Source: Streptomyces sp. NBS 14/10 (GTDB lineage Bacteria; Actinomycetota; Actinomycetes; Streptomycetales; Streptomycetaceae). From it: a DNA stretch of 64,000 bases. Position 1 is the first letter of the stretch; every line of letters begins with the position of its first letter. The notes below the pieces were generated by a model. The model ran no database searches. It saw only the letters and a program-made list of their open reading frames with translations, and was not told the origin of the DNA. The stretch covers positions 62,001 through 126,000 of the forward strand of contig NZ_NCSM01000011.1 in the NCBI RefSeq assembly GCF_002224125.1. The letters are read 5' to 3'. The translations under genes were made by a program, and so were the position numbers. This document shows, piece by piece, positions 45,964 through 55,986 of the stretch.

Positions 45964-46878
45964 TCAGGACGTGGTGAATTGGGCGCGAATGGCGGCGGCG
46001 CCGGATTCGGTGAGCCAGTCGGCGAGGGTGCGCAGTCCGGGGTGAATGACGCGTAGTGCCTCGATATCGGCGTGCCAGCGGTGACCGGCCGCCCAGCGCT
46101 TTTTGGTCTCGGCGATTTCCGGGCCGAGCGCGGCGGCCTCGCCGTCGGTGAGCTGTTCGTACCGGATCGGAGCGCCGGTGGCCTCGGCGATCGCGGCAGC
46201 GGCCTCGACCGGGGTCGGCTCGTCGCCGGCCAGTTCCAGGGTGCGTCCGGCGAATCGGGCGGGGTCCGCGAACGCGAGGGCGGCGAACTCGGCGATGTCC
46301 TCCAGCGCGATGATCTGCATGGGCTCGTGCGGCGGGAAAAGGTGCCGGTGTACGCCGTGGGAAATGCCGTCGATCCGGCTCCCCCCGACGCCGAGATAGT
46401 TGGTCATAAACCGCACGGGGCGCAATACGGTGGGCAGCGCGATGTGGTCGCGCAGATACTCCTCGATCATCATTTTCCCCTCCGAACCCCGCGAAGCGGC
46501 CGATGCCGAGGCGACGGTGCTGAACACGATCTGCTCGATCCCCGCCGCGGCCGCGGCGTCGATCAGCCCCCTGCCGCGGGCCGCTTCGAGCTCCGTTTCG
46601 GGTCCGGTCGGTCCGTAGGACACGGGCGGTATGCCGAACACGGCGGAGGCGCCGTCGAGCGCGGCCCGCAGACTGGCCGGATCGTCGAAGTCGCCGCGCA
46701 CGAGTTGGGCGCCCGCGGCGGCCAACTCGGCAGCGGCGGGGGCGGTCAGGTCGCGCACCAGGGCTCGTACCGGCCGCCCTCCGGCCAGCAACCTCCGGGC
46801 GGTGGCGCCGCCTTGCTTACCGGTGGCGCCGGTGACGAGGATCGGGGAGTCGGGGTTGGCCGGTGTCGTGGTGGTCAT
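45964..46878 (-). CDS. NmrA-like NAD(P)-binding protein
   Basis: A 304-residue atypical short-chain dehydrogenase. The nucleotide motif is ILVTGATGKQGGATARRLLAGG (GATGxxG), followed by RALVRDLTAPAA and VRGDFDDPASLRAALDGASAVFGIPP. VFSTVASASAAS replaces the usual Tyr-X3-Lys site, so it may sense NAD(P) redox state rather than catalyse, or act as a quinone/azo reductase partner. It lies 70 bp upstream of the GH13 gene on the same strand and is divergent from a TetR regulator that probably controls it. Confidence 0.88.
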   Translation of the reverse strand: MTTTTPANPDSPILVTGATGKQGGATARRLLAGGRPVRALVRDLTAPAAAELAAAGAQLVRGDFDDPASLRAALDGASAVFGIPPVSYGPTGPETELEAARGRGLIDAAAAAGIEQIVFSTVASASAASRGSEGKMMIEEYLRDHIALPTVLRPVRFMTNYLGVGGSRIDGISHGVHRHLFPPHEPMQIIALEDIAEFAALAFADPARFAGRTLELAGDEPTPVEAAAAIAEATGAPIRYEQLTDGEAAALGPEIAETKKRWAAGHRWHADIEALRVIHPGLRTLADWLTESGAAAIRAQFTTS

Positions 46879-46902
46879 GGTGGCCTTTCCGGAGAAGGTG
46901 GA

Positions 46903-46920
46903 GGATGCTGAACGTCATCC
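46903..46920. promoter_or_regulatory. Inverted repeat GGATG-N8-CATCC between the NmrA and TetR genes
   Basis: The arms are perfect but short (the left arm is GGATG inside GAGGATGCTG). GGATGCT recurs at 46922-46928. The site lies between the divergent starts, where a TetR operator is expected. Weak on its own. Confidence 0.35.
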
Positions 46921-46965
46921 GGGATGCTCCACCCGTTTCAGCCCCGCGGACAAGGATTTCGTGAC

Positions 46966-47751
46966 ATGACAGCAGCACGCGGCCGGGCCGGGTCGGACAC
47001 GAAAGCAGTACCGGGTGCGGCACCCGCCGGGCGCGCGGATGCCCGCCGCAACCGAGCGCTCGTACTGAGCACGGCGATGCGCGTATTCGCCGAGGAGGGT
47101 CTTGAGGTGTCACTCGGCCGGATCGCGCAGCGCGCCGAGGTCGGCGCCGGAACCGTCTACCGGCACTTCCCGACCAAGGAGATCCTGATCGAGGCGGTGC
47201 TCGCCGAACACGTCGAGCGTTTGGTGGCCGCCGCCGATCGATGGGCCACACGCGCCGCGCCCGGTGACGCGCTGTTCGGGTTTCTGCTCGAAGTGGCCGA
47301 GAAGTCGATGGGCCGCCGCCACTTCTGCGATGCGCTCACCGCCGACCAGGGCTGGCCGCGCGCCGTGCTGGCCGCCGCGGGACAGCGGTTCCAGCAGGCG
47401 CTGGAGCGCCTGCTGCGCGACGCGAAACAGGCCGGTGCGATACGCCCCGACGTACGGGCCGACGATCTGTCGGCGCTGGCCATGGGCAGTGTCGCACTGC
47501 GTTCGGCACACCGGGACCCGGCACGCGGCACCTGGCTGGTGCGGATACTGCTCGACGGATTGCGTCCCCACCCCGTCACGAAAGCCGCCCCCTTCCGTGA
47601 CCCGTCCGCCCTCCCCCGTCACGAAACCACCGCCCTGAAGTACTGCGTGGAATGCGGTGCGACGCTGCGTGTCCACGCCACCGGACGGCCACCCCGCTAC
47701 TGCGGCCCGACCTGCCGCCAGCGCGCCCACCGGCGCCGTCCCGCCGTTTGA
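46966..47751 (+). CDS. TetR-family regulator with a C-terminal zinc-ribbon-like tail
   Basis: A 261-residue regulator. The TetR HTH reads ALVLSTAMRVFAEEGLEVSLGRIAQRAEVGAGTVYRHFPTKEILIEAVLAEHVERL, followed by a helical ligand domain with FCDALTADQGWPRAVLAAAGQRF. The last about 55 residues are unusual: YCVECGATLRVHATGRPPRYCGPTCRQRAHRRR has the spacing CxxC...CxxxC of a small zinc knuckle common in actinomycete proteins. It could add metal sensing or extra DNA contact. The gene is divergent from the NmrA gene. No frameshift is needed for the fusion; it is one continuous frame. Confidence 0.85.
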   Translation: MTAARGRAGSDTKAVPGAAPAGRADARRNRALVLSTAMRVFAEEGLEVSLGRIAQRAEVGAGTVYRHFPTKEILIEAVLAEHVERLVAAADRWATRAAPGDALFGFLLEVAEKSMGRRHFCDALTADQGWPRAVLAAAGQRFQQALERLLRDAKQAGAIRPDVRADDLSALAMGSVALRSAHRDPARGTWLVRILLDGLRPHPVTKAAPFRDPSALPRHETTALKYCVECGATLRVHATGRPPRYCGPTCRQRAHRRRPAV

Positions 47752-47945
47752 CGCCGCCAGCACTCTGTGAGTTTCTGTGAGTTGCCGCCGGGCCGGCCGC
47801 CATGACCTGCCGGTTTCCGCCGGACGGGCCTCCCGGTTCCCATGGCGCACCCAGATTCGTGCACATCCGGCCCAGAAGAGCGGATCACTGTGAAGTGATG
47901 CGCGTGGCGACCGCGCGCACCACGCACACCATCGGCTCTGGAGTC

Positions 47946-48899
47946 ATGATGATCGAAGTCTGCGGACTCACCAAGCGCTACGGGGAGGTCCTGGCCGTCG
48001 ACGGCCTGACGTTCGCCGTCCGCCCAGGGGAAGTGACCGGGTTCCTCGGTCCCAACGGTGCCGGGAAGTCGACCACACTGCGGATGATCCTGGGTCTGGA
48101 CGCCGCCAGTTCGGGGACCGCCACGGTCGGCGGGCGCCCGTATGCCGCGCAGCCGGCGCCGCTGAAGGCCGTCGGCGCGCTGTTGGACGCGGGCGCGGTG
48201 CTGCCCAGCCGTACGGCCTACCACCATCTGCTGGCGCTGGCGGCCGGCAGCGGGATTCCGCGTAGCCGGGTTGTGGCGGTGCTGGCGGAGGTCGGGCTGG
48301 AGAGCGTGGCTCGCCGCAGGACCGGGACGTTCTCGCTCGGCATGCGGCAGCGACTCGGCATCGCCGCGACGCTGCTGGGTGATCCTCCGGCGCTCGTGTT
48401 CGACGAACCGCTCAACGGTCTCGATCCGGAAGGGATCGTCTGGATCCGCGGGCTCATGCGGCGGATGGCCGCCGAGGGGCGCGCCGTGCTGATGTCCAGC
48501 CATCTGATGAGCGAGATGGAGCTCACCGCCGACCACCTCATCGTCATCGGCCGCGGTCGGCTGATCGCGGACACCCCCATGAAGACGTTCATCGACGCGC
48601 ACTCCGGCCGTGAGGTCCTGGTCCGCAGCCCGCAGGCGGAATCGCTGCGCGGGATGCTGGCACCGGCGGAGGAGGTGCGCGCGGACGGCGTGGACGGCCT
48701 GGTGGTGACCGGTCTGGACGCGGCCGAGATCGGCGCGCTGGCCGCGGCCGGCGGGGTGGAGTTGCACGAGCTGACGCCCCGGCAGCCGTCTCTGGAGCAG
48801 GCCTTCATGGATCTGACCCGCGATGCCCTCGAATATCACGCGGAGAGCGTGAAGAACTCAGAGGGCTCAGAGAACGCAGAGATGGAGACGAGCCGATGA
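47946..48899 (+). CDS. ABC transporter ATPase of the bacitracin/lantibiotic-export type
   Basis: A 317-residue ATPase. Walker A is GPNGAGKSTT, the signature reads FSLGMRQRLGIAATLL, Walker B is ALVFDEPLNGLDPEG, and the switch is SSHLMSEMELTAD. The C-terminus has the ABC-2 ATPase tail (LHELTPRQPSLEQAFMDLTRD). ATG 47946 begins MMIEVCGLTKRYGEVLAVDGL; the next codon is also ATG. Its stop overlaps the permease start (ATGA). With the permease and two-component system it forms a four-gene module typical of peptide-antibiotic defence. Confidence 0.92.
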   Translation: MMIEVCGLTKRYGEVLAVDGLTFAVRPGEVTGFLGPNGAGKSTTLRMILGLDAASSGTATVGGRPYAAQPAPLKAVGALLDAGAVLPSRTAYHHLLALAAGSGIPRSRVVAVLAEVGLESVARRRTGTFSLGMRQRLGIAATLLGDPPALVFDEPLNGLDPEGIVWIRGLMRRMAAEGRAVLMSSHLMSEMELTADHLIVIGRGRLIADTPMKTFIDAHSGREVLVRSPQAESLRGMLAPAEEVRADGVDGLVVTGLDAAEIGALAAAGGVELHELTPRQPSLEQAFMDLTRDALEYHAESVKNSEGSENAEMETSR

Positions 48900-49771
48900 G
48901 CGGGAGTGCCGCGGACACCTGGACAGCCGTGGGGAGCGAGTTGACGCCGGACGCGCCGCGCGGGCGCCGGAAGCCTCCGGCACCGGCGGGCCGGGCGACG
49001 TTCCCGCACTGTCTGCGCGCCGAGTGGATCAAGATCCGTACCATGCGGTCGACCGGCTTCGTCATCCTCGGCACCCTGGCGTTCTGTGTGGGTCTGGCCT
49101 CCCTCAACGGCACATCCGCCGGGGGCGACTACGCGAGCATGACGGCCGCCGACCGGGCCGCCTTCGACCCGCTGGCCACCAGCCTGCGCGGTTATCTGGT
49201 GGCGCAGATCGCCCTCGGCCTGCTGGGCGGTCTGGTGATCACCTCCGAGTACGGTGCCCGCACGATCGTCAGCACGCTGACCGCCGTACCGCACCGGGCC
49301 CGGGTGCTGGCCGCCAAGGCCGCGGTCCTGATCGTGGTCGCGCTGCCGGTCGGGCTGCTGGTGTCCCTCAGCGGCTTTCTCGTCGGGCAGGCGGCGCTGG
49401 CGGGTTCGGACGCCCCGCACCTCGGTCTGTCCGATCCTCAGGCGCTGCGCGGGATGTGGGGCGGTGGGCTCTATCTGACGCTCGCCGCCCTGTTCGGGCT
49501 CGCGATCGGCACGGTGATCCGTAGTACGACGGCGACGGTGACGACCCTGTTCGGCACCATGCTGATCGTGCAGGCGTTCGCGCCGGCCCTGCCCGGTGCG
49601 GTCGGCGACTGGGTGGAGAAGTACTGGCCGTCCATCGCGGGCGGACAGATCATCACCGGCTACCGTGATCCGGCGCTGCTGGCTCCCTGGTCCGGGCTCG
49701 CCGTCATGGCGGGGTGTGTCGCGGTCCTGCTGACGGTGGCGTTCATCGTCTTCCGCAAACGCGACGCATAG
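48896..49771 (+). CDS. ABC transporter permease subunit
   Basis: A 291-residue membrane protein with about six hydrophobic segments. LRAEWIKIRTMRSTGFVILGTLAFCVGL is the usual start of the actinomycete ABC-2-like permeases paired with such ATPases, and EYGARTIVSTLTAVPHRARVLAAKAAVL is also typical. The N-terminal 35 residues are Pro/Arg-rich and cytoplasmic. It is coupled to the upstream ATPase and followed after 12 bases by the response regulator gene. Confidence 0.88.
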   Translation: MSGSAADTWTAVGSELTPDAPRGRRKPPAPAGRATFPHCLRAEWIKIRTMRSTGFVILGTLAFCVGLASLNGTSAGGDYASMTAADRAAFDPLATSLRGYLVAQIALGLLGGLVITSEYGARTIVSTLTAVPHRARVLAAKAAVLIVVALPVGLLVSLSGFLVGQAALAGSDAPHLGLSDPQALRGMWGGGLYLTLAALFGLAIGTVIRSTTATVTTLFGTMLIVQAFAPALPGAVGDWVEKYWPSIAGGQIITGYRDPALLAPWSGLAVMAGCVAVLLTVAFIVFRKRDA

Positions 49772-49783
49772 CGGGCCGGGAGA

Positions 49784-50524
49784 ATGAACCAGCGGAACGA
49801 TCGGGTGGGGACGGGACGGATGACGGCTTCGGAACGGCTACTGGTGGTGGAGGACGAGCCGACGGTGCGCGAACTGCTGTCCGCGAGCCTGCGGCTGGCC
49901 GGATTCGCCGTGGCGCCGGTCGCGACCGGCACGCAGGCGCTGGCCGCGGTGCGCGAGCAGCGTCCCGACTTGATCGTGCTGGATGTGATGCTGCCCGACT
50001 TCGACGGCTTCGAGGTCGTCCGCAGGCTGCGCGGGCAGCATCCCACCGCGGCGGCGGGGCATCCGCCGGTGCTGTTCCTCACCGCCCGCGATGCGCCCGA
50101 GGACCGGATCAGCGGGCTCAGGGCGGGCGGTGACGACTATGTCACCAAGCCGTTCAACCTGGAGGAGCTGGTGCTGCGCATCCGGGCCATTCTGCGCCGC
50201 ACCAGTGGCCGGCAGGCCGACGGCCGGTTGGTCGTCGGCAGTCTGGAGCTGGACCCCCACAGCCATCAGGTGACCCGGGACGGGCGCCCCGTGCGGCTCT
50301 CCCCGACCGAGTTCAGCCTGCTGCGCGTGCTGATGGAGAACGCCGGGCAGGTGCTGTCGAAGTCCCAGCTCCTGGAGCTGGTCTGGCAGTACGACTTCGG
50401 GGGCGACGACAGCATCGTCGCCTCCTACATCAGCTATCTGCGGCGCAAAGTGGACCTGGACGAGCCGAAGATGATCCATACGGTGCGCGGCACCGGCTAT
50501 GTGCTCCGCAGGCCCCGGCAGTGA
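49784..50524 (+). CDS. OmpR/PhoB-type response regulator
   Basis: A 246-residue regulator. The receiver has the acidic pair VVEDEP, phospho-acceptor Asp in LIVLDVMLPDFDG, Thr in FLTARD and Lys in YVTKPFNLEELVLRIRAILRR. The winged-helix output domain is VRLSPTEFSLLRVLMENAGQVLSKSQLLELVW...IVASYISYLRRKVD...IHTVRGTGYVLRRP. The start may be ATG 49784 or, more like homologues, ATG 49820 (MTASERLLVVEDEP). Its stop overlaps the kinase start (GTGA). Probable target is the ABC pair just upstream. Confidence 0.93.
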   Translation: MNQRNDRVGTGRMTASERLLVVEDEPTVRELLSASLRLAGFAVAPVATGTQALAAVREQRPDLIVLDVMLPDFDGFEVVRRLRGQHPTAAAGHPPVLFLTARDAPEDRISGLRAGGDDYVTKPFNLEELVLRIRAILRRTSGRQADGRLVVGSLELDPHSHQVTRDGRPVRLSPTEFSLLRVLMENAGQVLSKSQLLELVWQYDFGGDDSIVASYISYLRRKVDLDEPKMIHTVRGTGYVLRRPRQ

Positions 50525-52080
50525 ACAAGAGCCCCCGGCGCGACAGCCGCTTCTCGTTACGCGGCCGGTTCTCGCTGCGCGGCCGGTTCTCGCTGCGCGG
50601 CAGGTTCTCGCTGCGCGGCCGGCTGCTGGCGATCTCCCTGCTGCTGCTCGTGGTCGCCCTGCTCGGCAGCAATGCCCTGGTCGTCACCCTGCTCCAGCGG
50701 GATCTGGTGCATCAGCTGGACGACCGGCTCCGCGCCGCCGCCACGGTCACCGCACGCCTGGCCGATCCGTCCGGCGTGACGGGCGATCAGGCACCACAGC
50801 TGCGCGCCACCGTGGAGCAGCACCTGACCGGTGATGTCTATCTCGCCGATCTCGGCTCGAACGGCCGCGTGCGGCGGGTCATCCGGCCGGCCGCGCACAG
50901 CGCTCCCGCGCTGCCCCCGCTCGGCGCCGCGGCCGTCCGCGAACGCGGCCTCCGCCCCTTCGAGGCCCCGGCCGTCGACGGCGACGAGTCCTGGCGGGTG
51001 ATCGCCGTACCGCTCGACGCGACGGGCGGAGCGCGCACGGGGCCGAAGGCGCGGGCCGCGGACGCCCACGGCATCGTCGTCGCAAGCTCGCTCGCCGAGG
51101 TCGACTCGACGATCACGCAGCTCGGCGCCCGGATGTTGGTGATCGACTCCCTGGTCCTGGCCCTGCTCGGCGTGGTCGGGTGGTTCGCCGTGCGCGGCGG
51201 GCTGCGTCCGCTGCGCCGTATCGAGACCACAGCGGCGGCCATCGCGGACGGCGACCTGTCCAGCCGGGTCCCTGAGCTGGCCGCCTCCCGTACCGAACTC
51301 GGCCGGCTGGCCGCGGCGCTCAACGGGATGCTGGACCGGATCGAGGCGAGTGACGCCGCGCGGGCCGCCGCCGCGGAGCTCATGCGCCGCTTTATCGCGG
51401 ACGCCAGCCATGAGCTGCGTACCCCCCTCTTCGGCATCAAGGGGTTCACCGAGCTGTACCGGATGGGCGGCATGCCCGAACGCACCGATGTCGACGCCGC
51501 GATGAACCGCATCGAGCGGGAAGCGGCACGGCTGGTCCGGCTGGTCGAAGACCTGCTGCTGCTCGCCCGCCTCGACGAGCACGCCGCCGCCGCGGACCTC
51601 CCGCTCCGGCCCACCCCCATGGATCTGCGCACCCTGGCCGCCGACGCCCTGCACGACCTCCGCGCGCTCGATCCGCTCCGCCCCGTCACCCTCACCGGCC
51701 CCGGCGGCGGCCCGCCGGGGGGCGCGCCGGTGCTCGGCGACGAGGCGAGACTGCGGCAGGTGACCTCCAACCTCGTCGGCAACGCGGTGGCTCACACGCC
51801 GCCCGGCACCCCGGTCCGGATCGGTGTCGGCGCCGAGGACGGCCTGGCGGTTCTGGAGCTGCGGGACGAGGGTCCGGGGATGTCCCAGGAGCAGGCCGCC
51901 CGTGTCTTCGACCGCTTCTACCGCGCGGACAGCGCCCGTGGCCGCACCGAGAGCGGAGGCGCCGGTCTCGGTCTCGCGATCGTCGACTCCCTGGTGACGG
52001 CCCATCACGGTCGGGTGGAGGTCCATACGGCCCCGGGCGAGGGCGCCATCTTCCGCGTTCTCCTTCCCCTGCACGGCTGA
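50521..52080 (+). CDS. Sensor histidine kinase with a repeated N-terminal tail
   Basis: A 519-residue EnvZ-like kinase. Before the first TM helix (LLAISLLLLVVALLGSNALVVTLL) the tail carries four copies of RFSLRG. An extracellular sensor of about 150 residues follows, then TM2 (MLVIDSLVLALLGVVGWFAV), HAMP, the phospho-His in FIADASHELRTPLFGIKGFTELY, and ATPase boxes NLVGNAVAHT, DEGPGM and GGAGLGLAIV. Codon 13 is TTA (50557-50559), so translation may depend on the bldA tRNA. It phosphorylates the overlapping OmpR regulator. Confidence 0.93.
   Translation: MNKSPRRDSRFSLRGRFSLRGRFSLRGRFSLRGRLLAISLLLLVVALLGSNALVVTLLQRDLVHQLDDRLRAAATVTARLADPSGVTGDQAPQLRATVEQHLTGDVYLADLGSNGRVRRVIRPAAHSAPALPPLGAAAVRERGLRPFEAPAVDGDESWRVIAVPLDATGGARTGPKARAADAHGIVVASSLAEVDSTITQLGARMLVIDSLVLALLGVVGWFAVRGGLRPLRRIETTAAAIADGDLSSRVPELAASRTELGRLAAALNGMLDRIEASDAARAAAAELMRRFIADASHELRTPLFGIKGFTELYRMGGMPERTDVDAAMNRIEREAARLVRLVEDLLLLARLDEHAAAADLPLRPTPMDLRTLAADALHDLRALDPLRPVTLTGPGGGPPGGAPVLGDEARLRQVTSNLVGNAVAHTPPGTPVRIGVGAEDGLAVLELRDEGPGMSQEQAARVFDRFYRADSARGRTESGGAGLGLAIVDSLVTAHHGRVEVHTAPGEGAIFRVLLPLHG
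50545..50616 (+). repeat. 18-bp unit repeated four times at the start of the kinase gene
   Basis: Units at 50563-50580 and 50581-50598 are identical (GGCCGGTTCTCGCTGCGC), 50599-50616 differs by one base, and 50545-50562 is diverged and contains the TTA codon. They encode RFSLRG. Copy changes stay in frame and would alter the cationic segment before the first membrane helix. Confidence 0.95.
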
Positions 52081-52101
52081 GCGCCCGAAGCAGCGGCCCG
52101 T

Positions 52102-52126
52102 AGTACGAGTCACCGCGCAGTACGAG

Positions 52127-52133
<7 letters not shown>
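52102..52133. repeat. 15-bp direct repeat at the end of the ABC-F gene
   Basis: AGTACGAGTCACCGC occurs at 52102-52116 and 52119-52133 (17-bp period). The second copy contains the stop codon of the minus-strand ABC-F gene. Probably a small duplication. Confidence 0.8.
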
Positions 52134-53836
<1,703 letters not shown>

Positions 53837-53917
53837 GGTGGTCCGTCCCAGGTGATGGTTGTTCGGCCCGCGGGGTGGCACACCTCGACGCGGGCCCGGT
53901 CGGCGCGGGCCGACCCG

Positions 53918-55552
<1,635 letters not shown>

Positions 55553-55650
55553 GGGGTGACCTCGTGCGATGTGAGAGGGGGAGGGCAGAGACCTCTACCC
55601 CGGGCAGACAGGCAGACAGAAAAAGGGAACGACTGCGAGACCACATCAGC

Positions 55651-55674
55651 GGTGCTCCTGTGCACCAGCCGGTG
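55651..55674 (-). promoter_or_regulatory. Two mutually exclusive hairpins in the ABC-F leader
   Basis: In the minus-strand RNA, CACC-ggct-GGTG (complement of 55663-55674) comes first and GGTGC-N6-GCACC (complement of 55651-55666) second. They share the GGTG segment, so only one can form. This is the layout of an attenuator that responds to a stalled ribosome. The nearest T-run (CCCTTTTTC, complement of 55619-55627) is about 25 bases further on, too far for a classic intrinsic terminator. Confidence 0.4.
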
Positions 55675-55692
55675 GCCGCTCACATCCGGGGA

Positions 55693-55722
55693 TCACCCGC
55701 AGATGTCGTCGTCACCCACCAT
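55693..55722 (-). CDS. Nine-codon leader peptide of the ABC-F operon
   Basis: GAGGAG lies eight bases before ATG 55722, and the frame reads MVGDDDICG then TGA. It sits 141 bp upstream of the first ABC-F start. Resistance ABC-F genes are often controlled by ribosome stalling on such tiny leaders. The strong ribosome site and the alternative hairpins just downstream support the reading, but a nine-codon frame can occur by chance. Confidence 0.5.
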   Translation of the reverse strand: MVGDDDICG

Positions 55723-55986
55723 GTCGACCGCTCCTCGATACACGAAACACAAATACATCGCTACACGAATACGTCCGCACCAGCTTAACAGCAGGCTCGC
55801 GGCGGCCCGAATCCTTTATCGGATCACCGGGTGCTGGTCCACCGGATGCGCAATCTTCCGCAAGAGCCGCCATAAGCCGCCGTAATAAGGGAGTTGTCCT
55901 TACCCTGACGTGGGCCTCGCCTGGTCGGCAGGTCCGTGGGTGACCGGGGGGCGGCTGATCGCCACCGGTCGATCAGCGAGGGGGAT
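55723..55986. other. Divergent promoter region between the ABC-F operon and the propeller gene
   Basis: No gene is supported in this stretch. It contains an AT-rich patch (55736-55790) that probably holds the ABC-F promoter. Nearer the plus-strand gene, TAAGG (55886-55890) and CCTTA (55898-55902) form a short inverted repeat that could be an operator. Confidence 0.4.

Noticed and set aside
55619..55627. Classic rho-independent terminator in the ABC-F leader
   Set aside because: The T-run is about 25 bases beyond the hairpin, too far for intrinsic termination.
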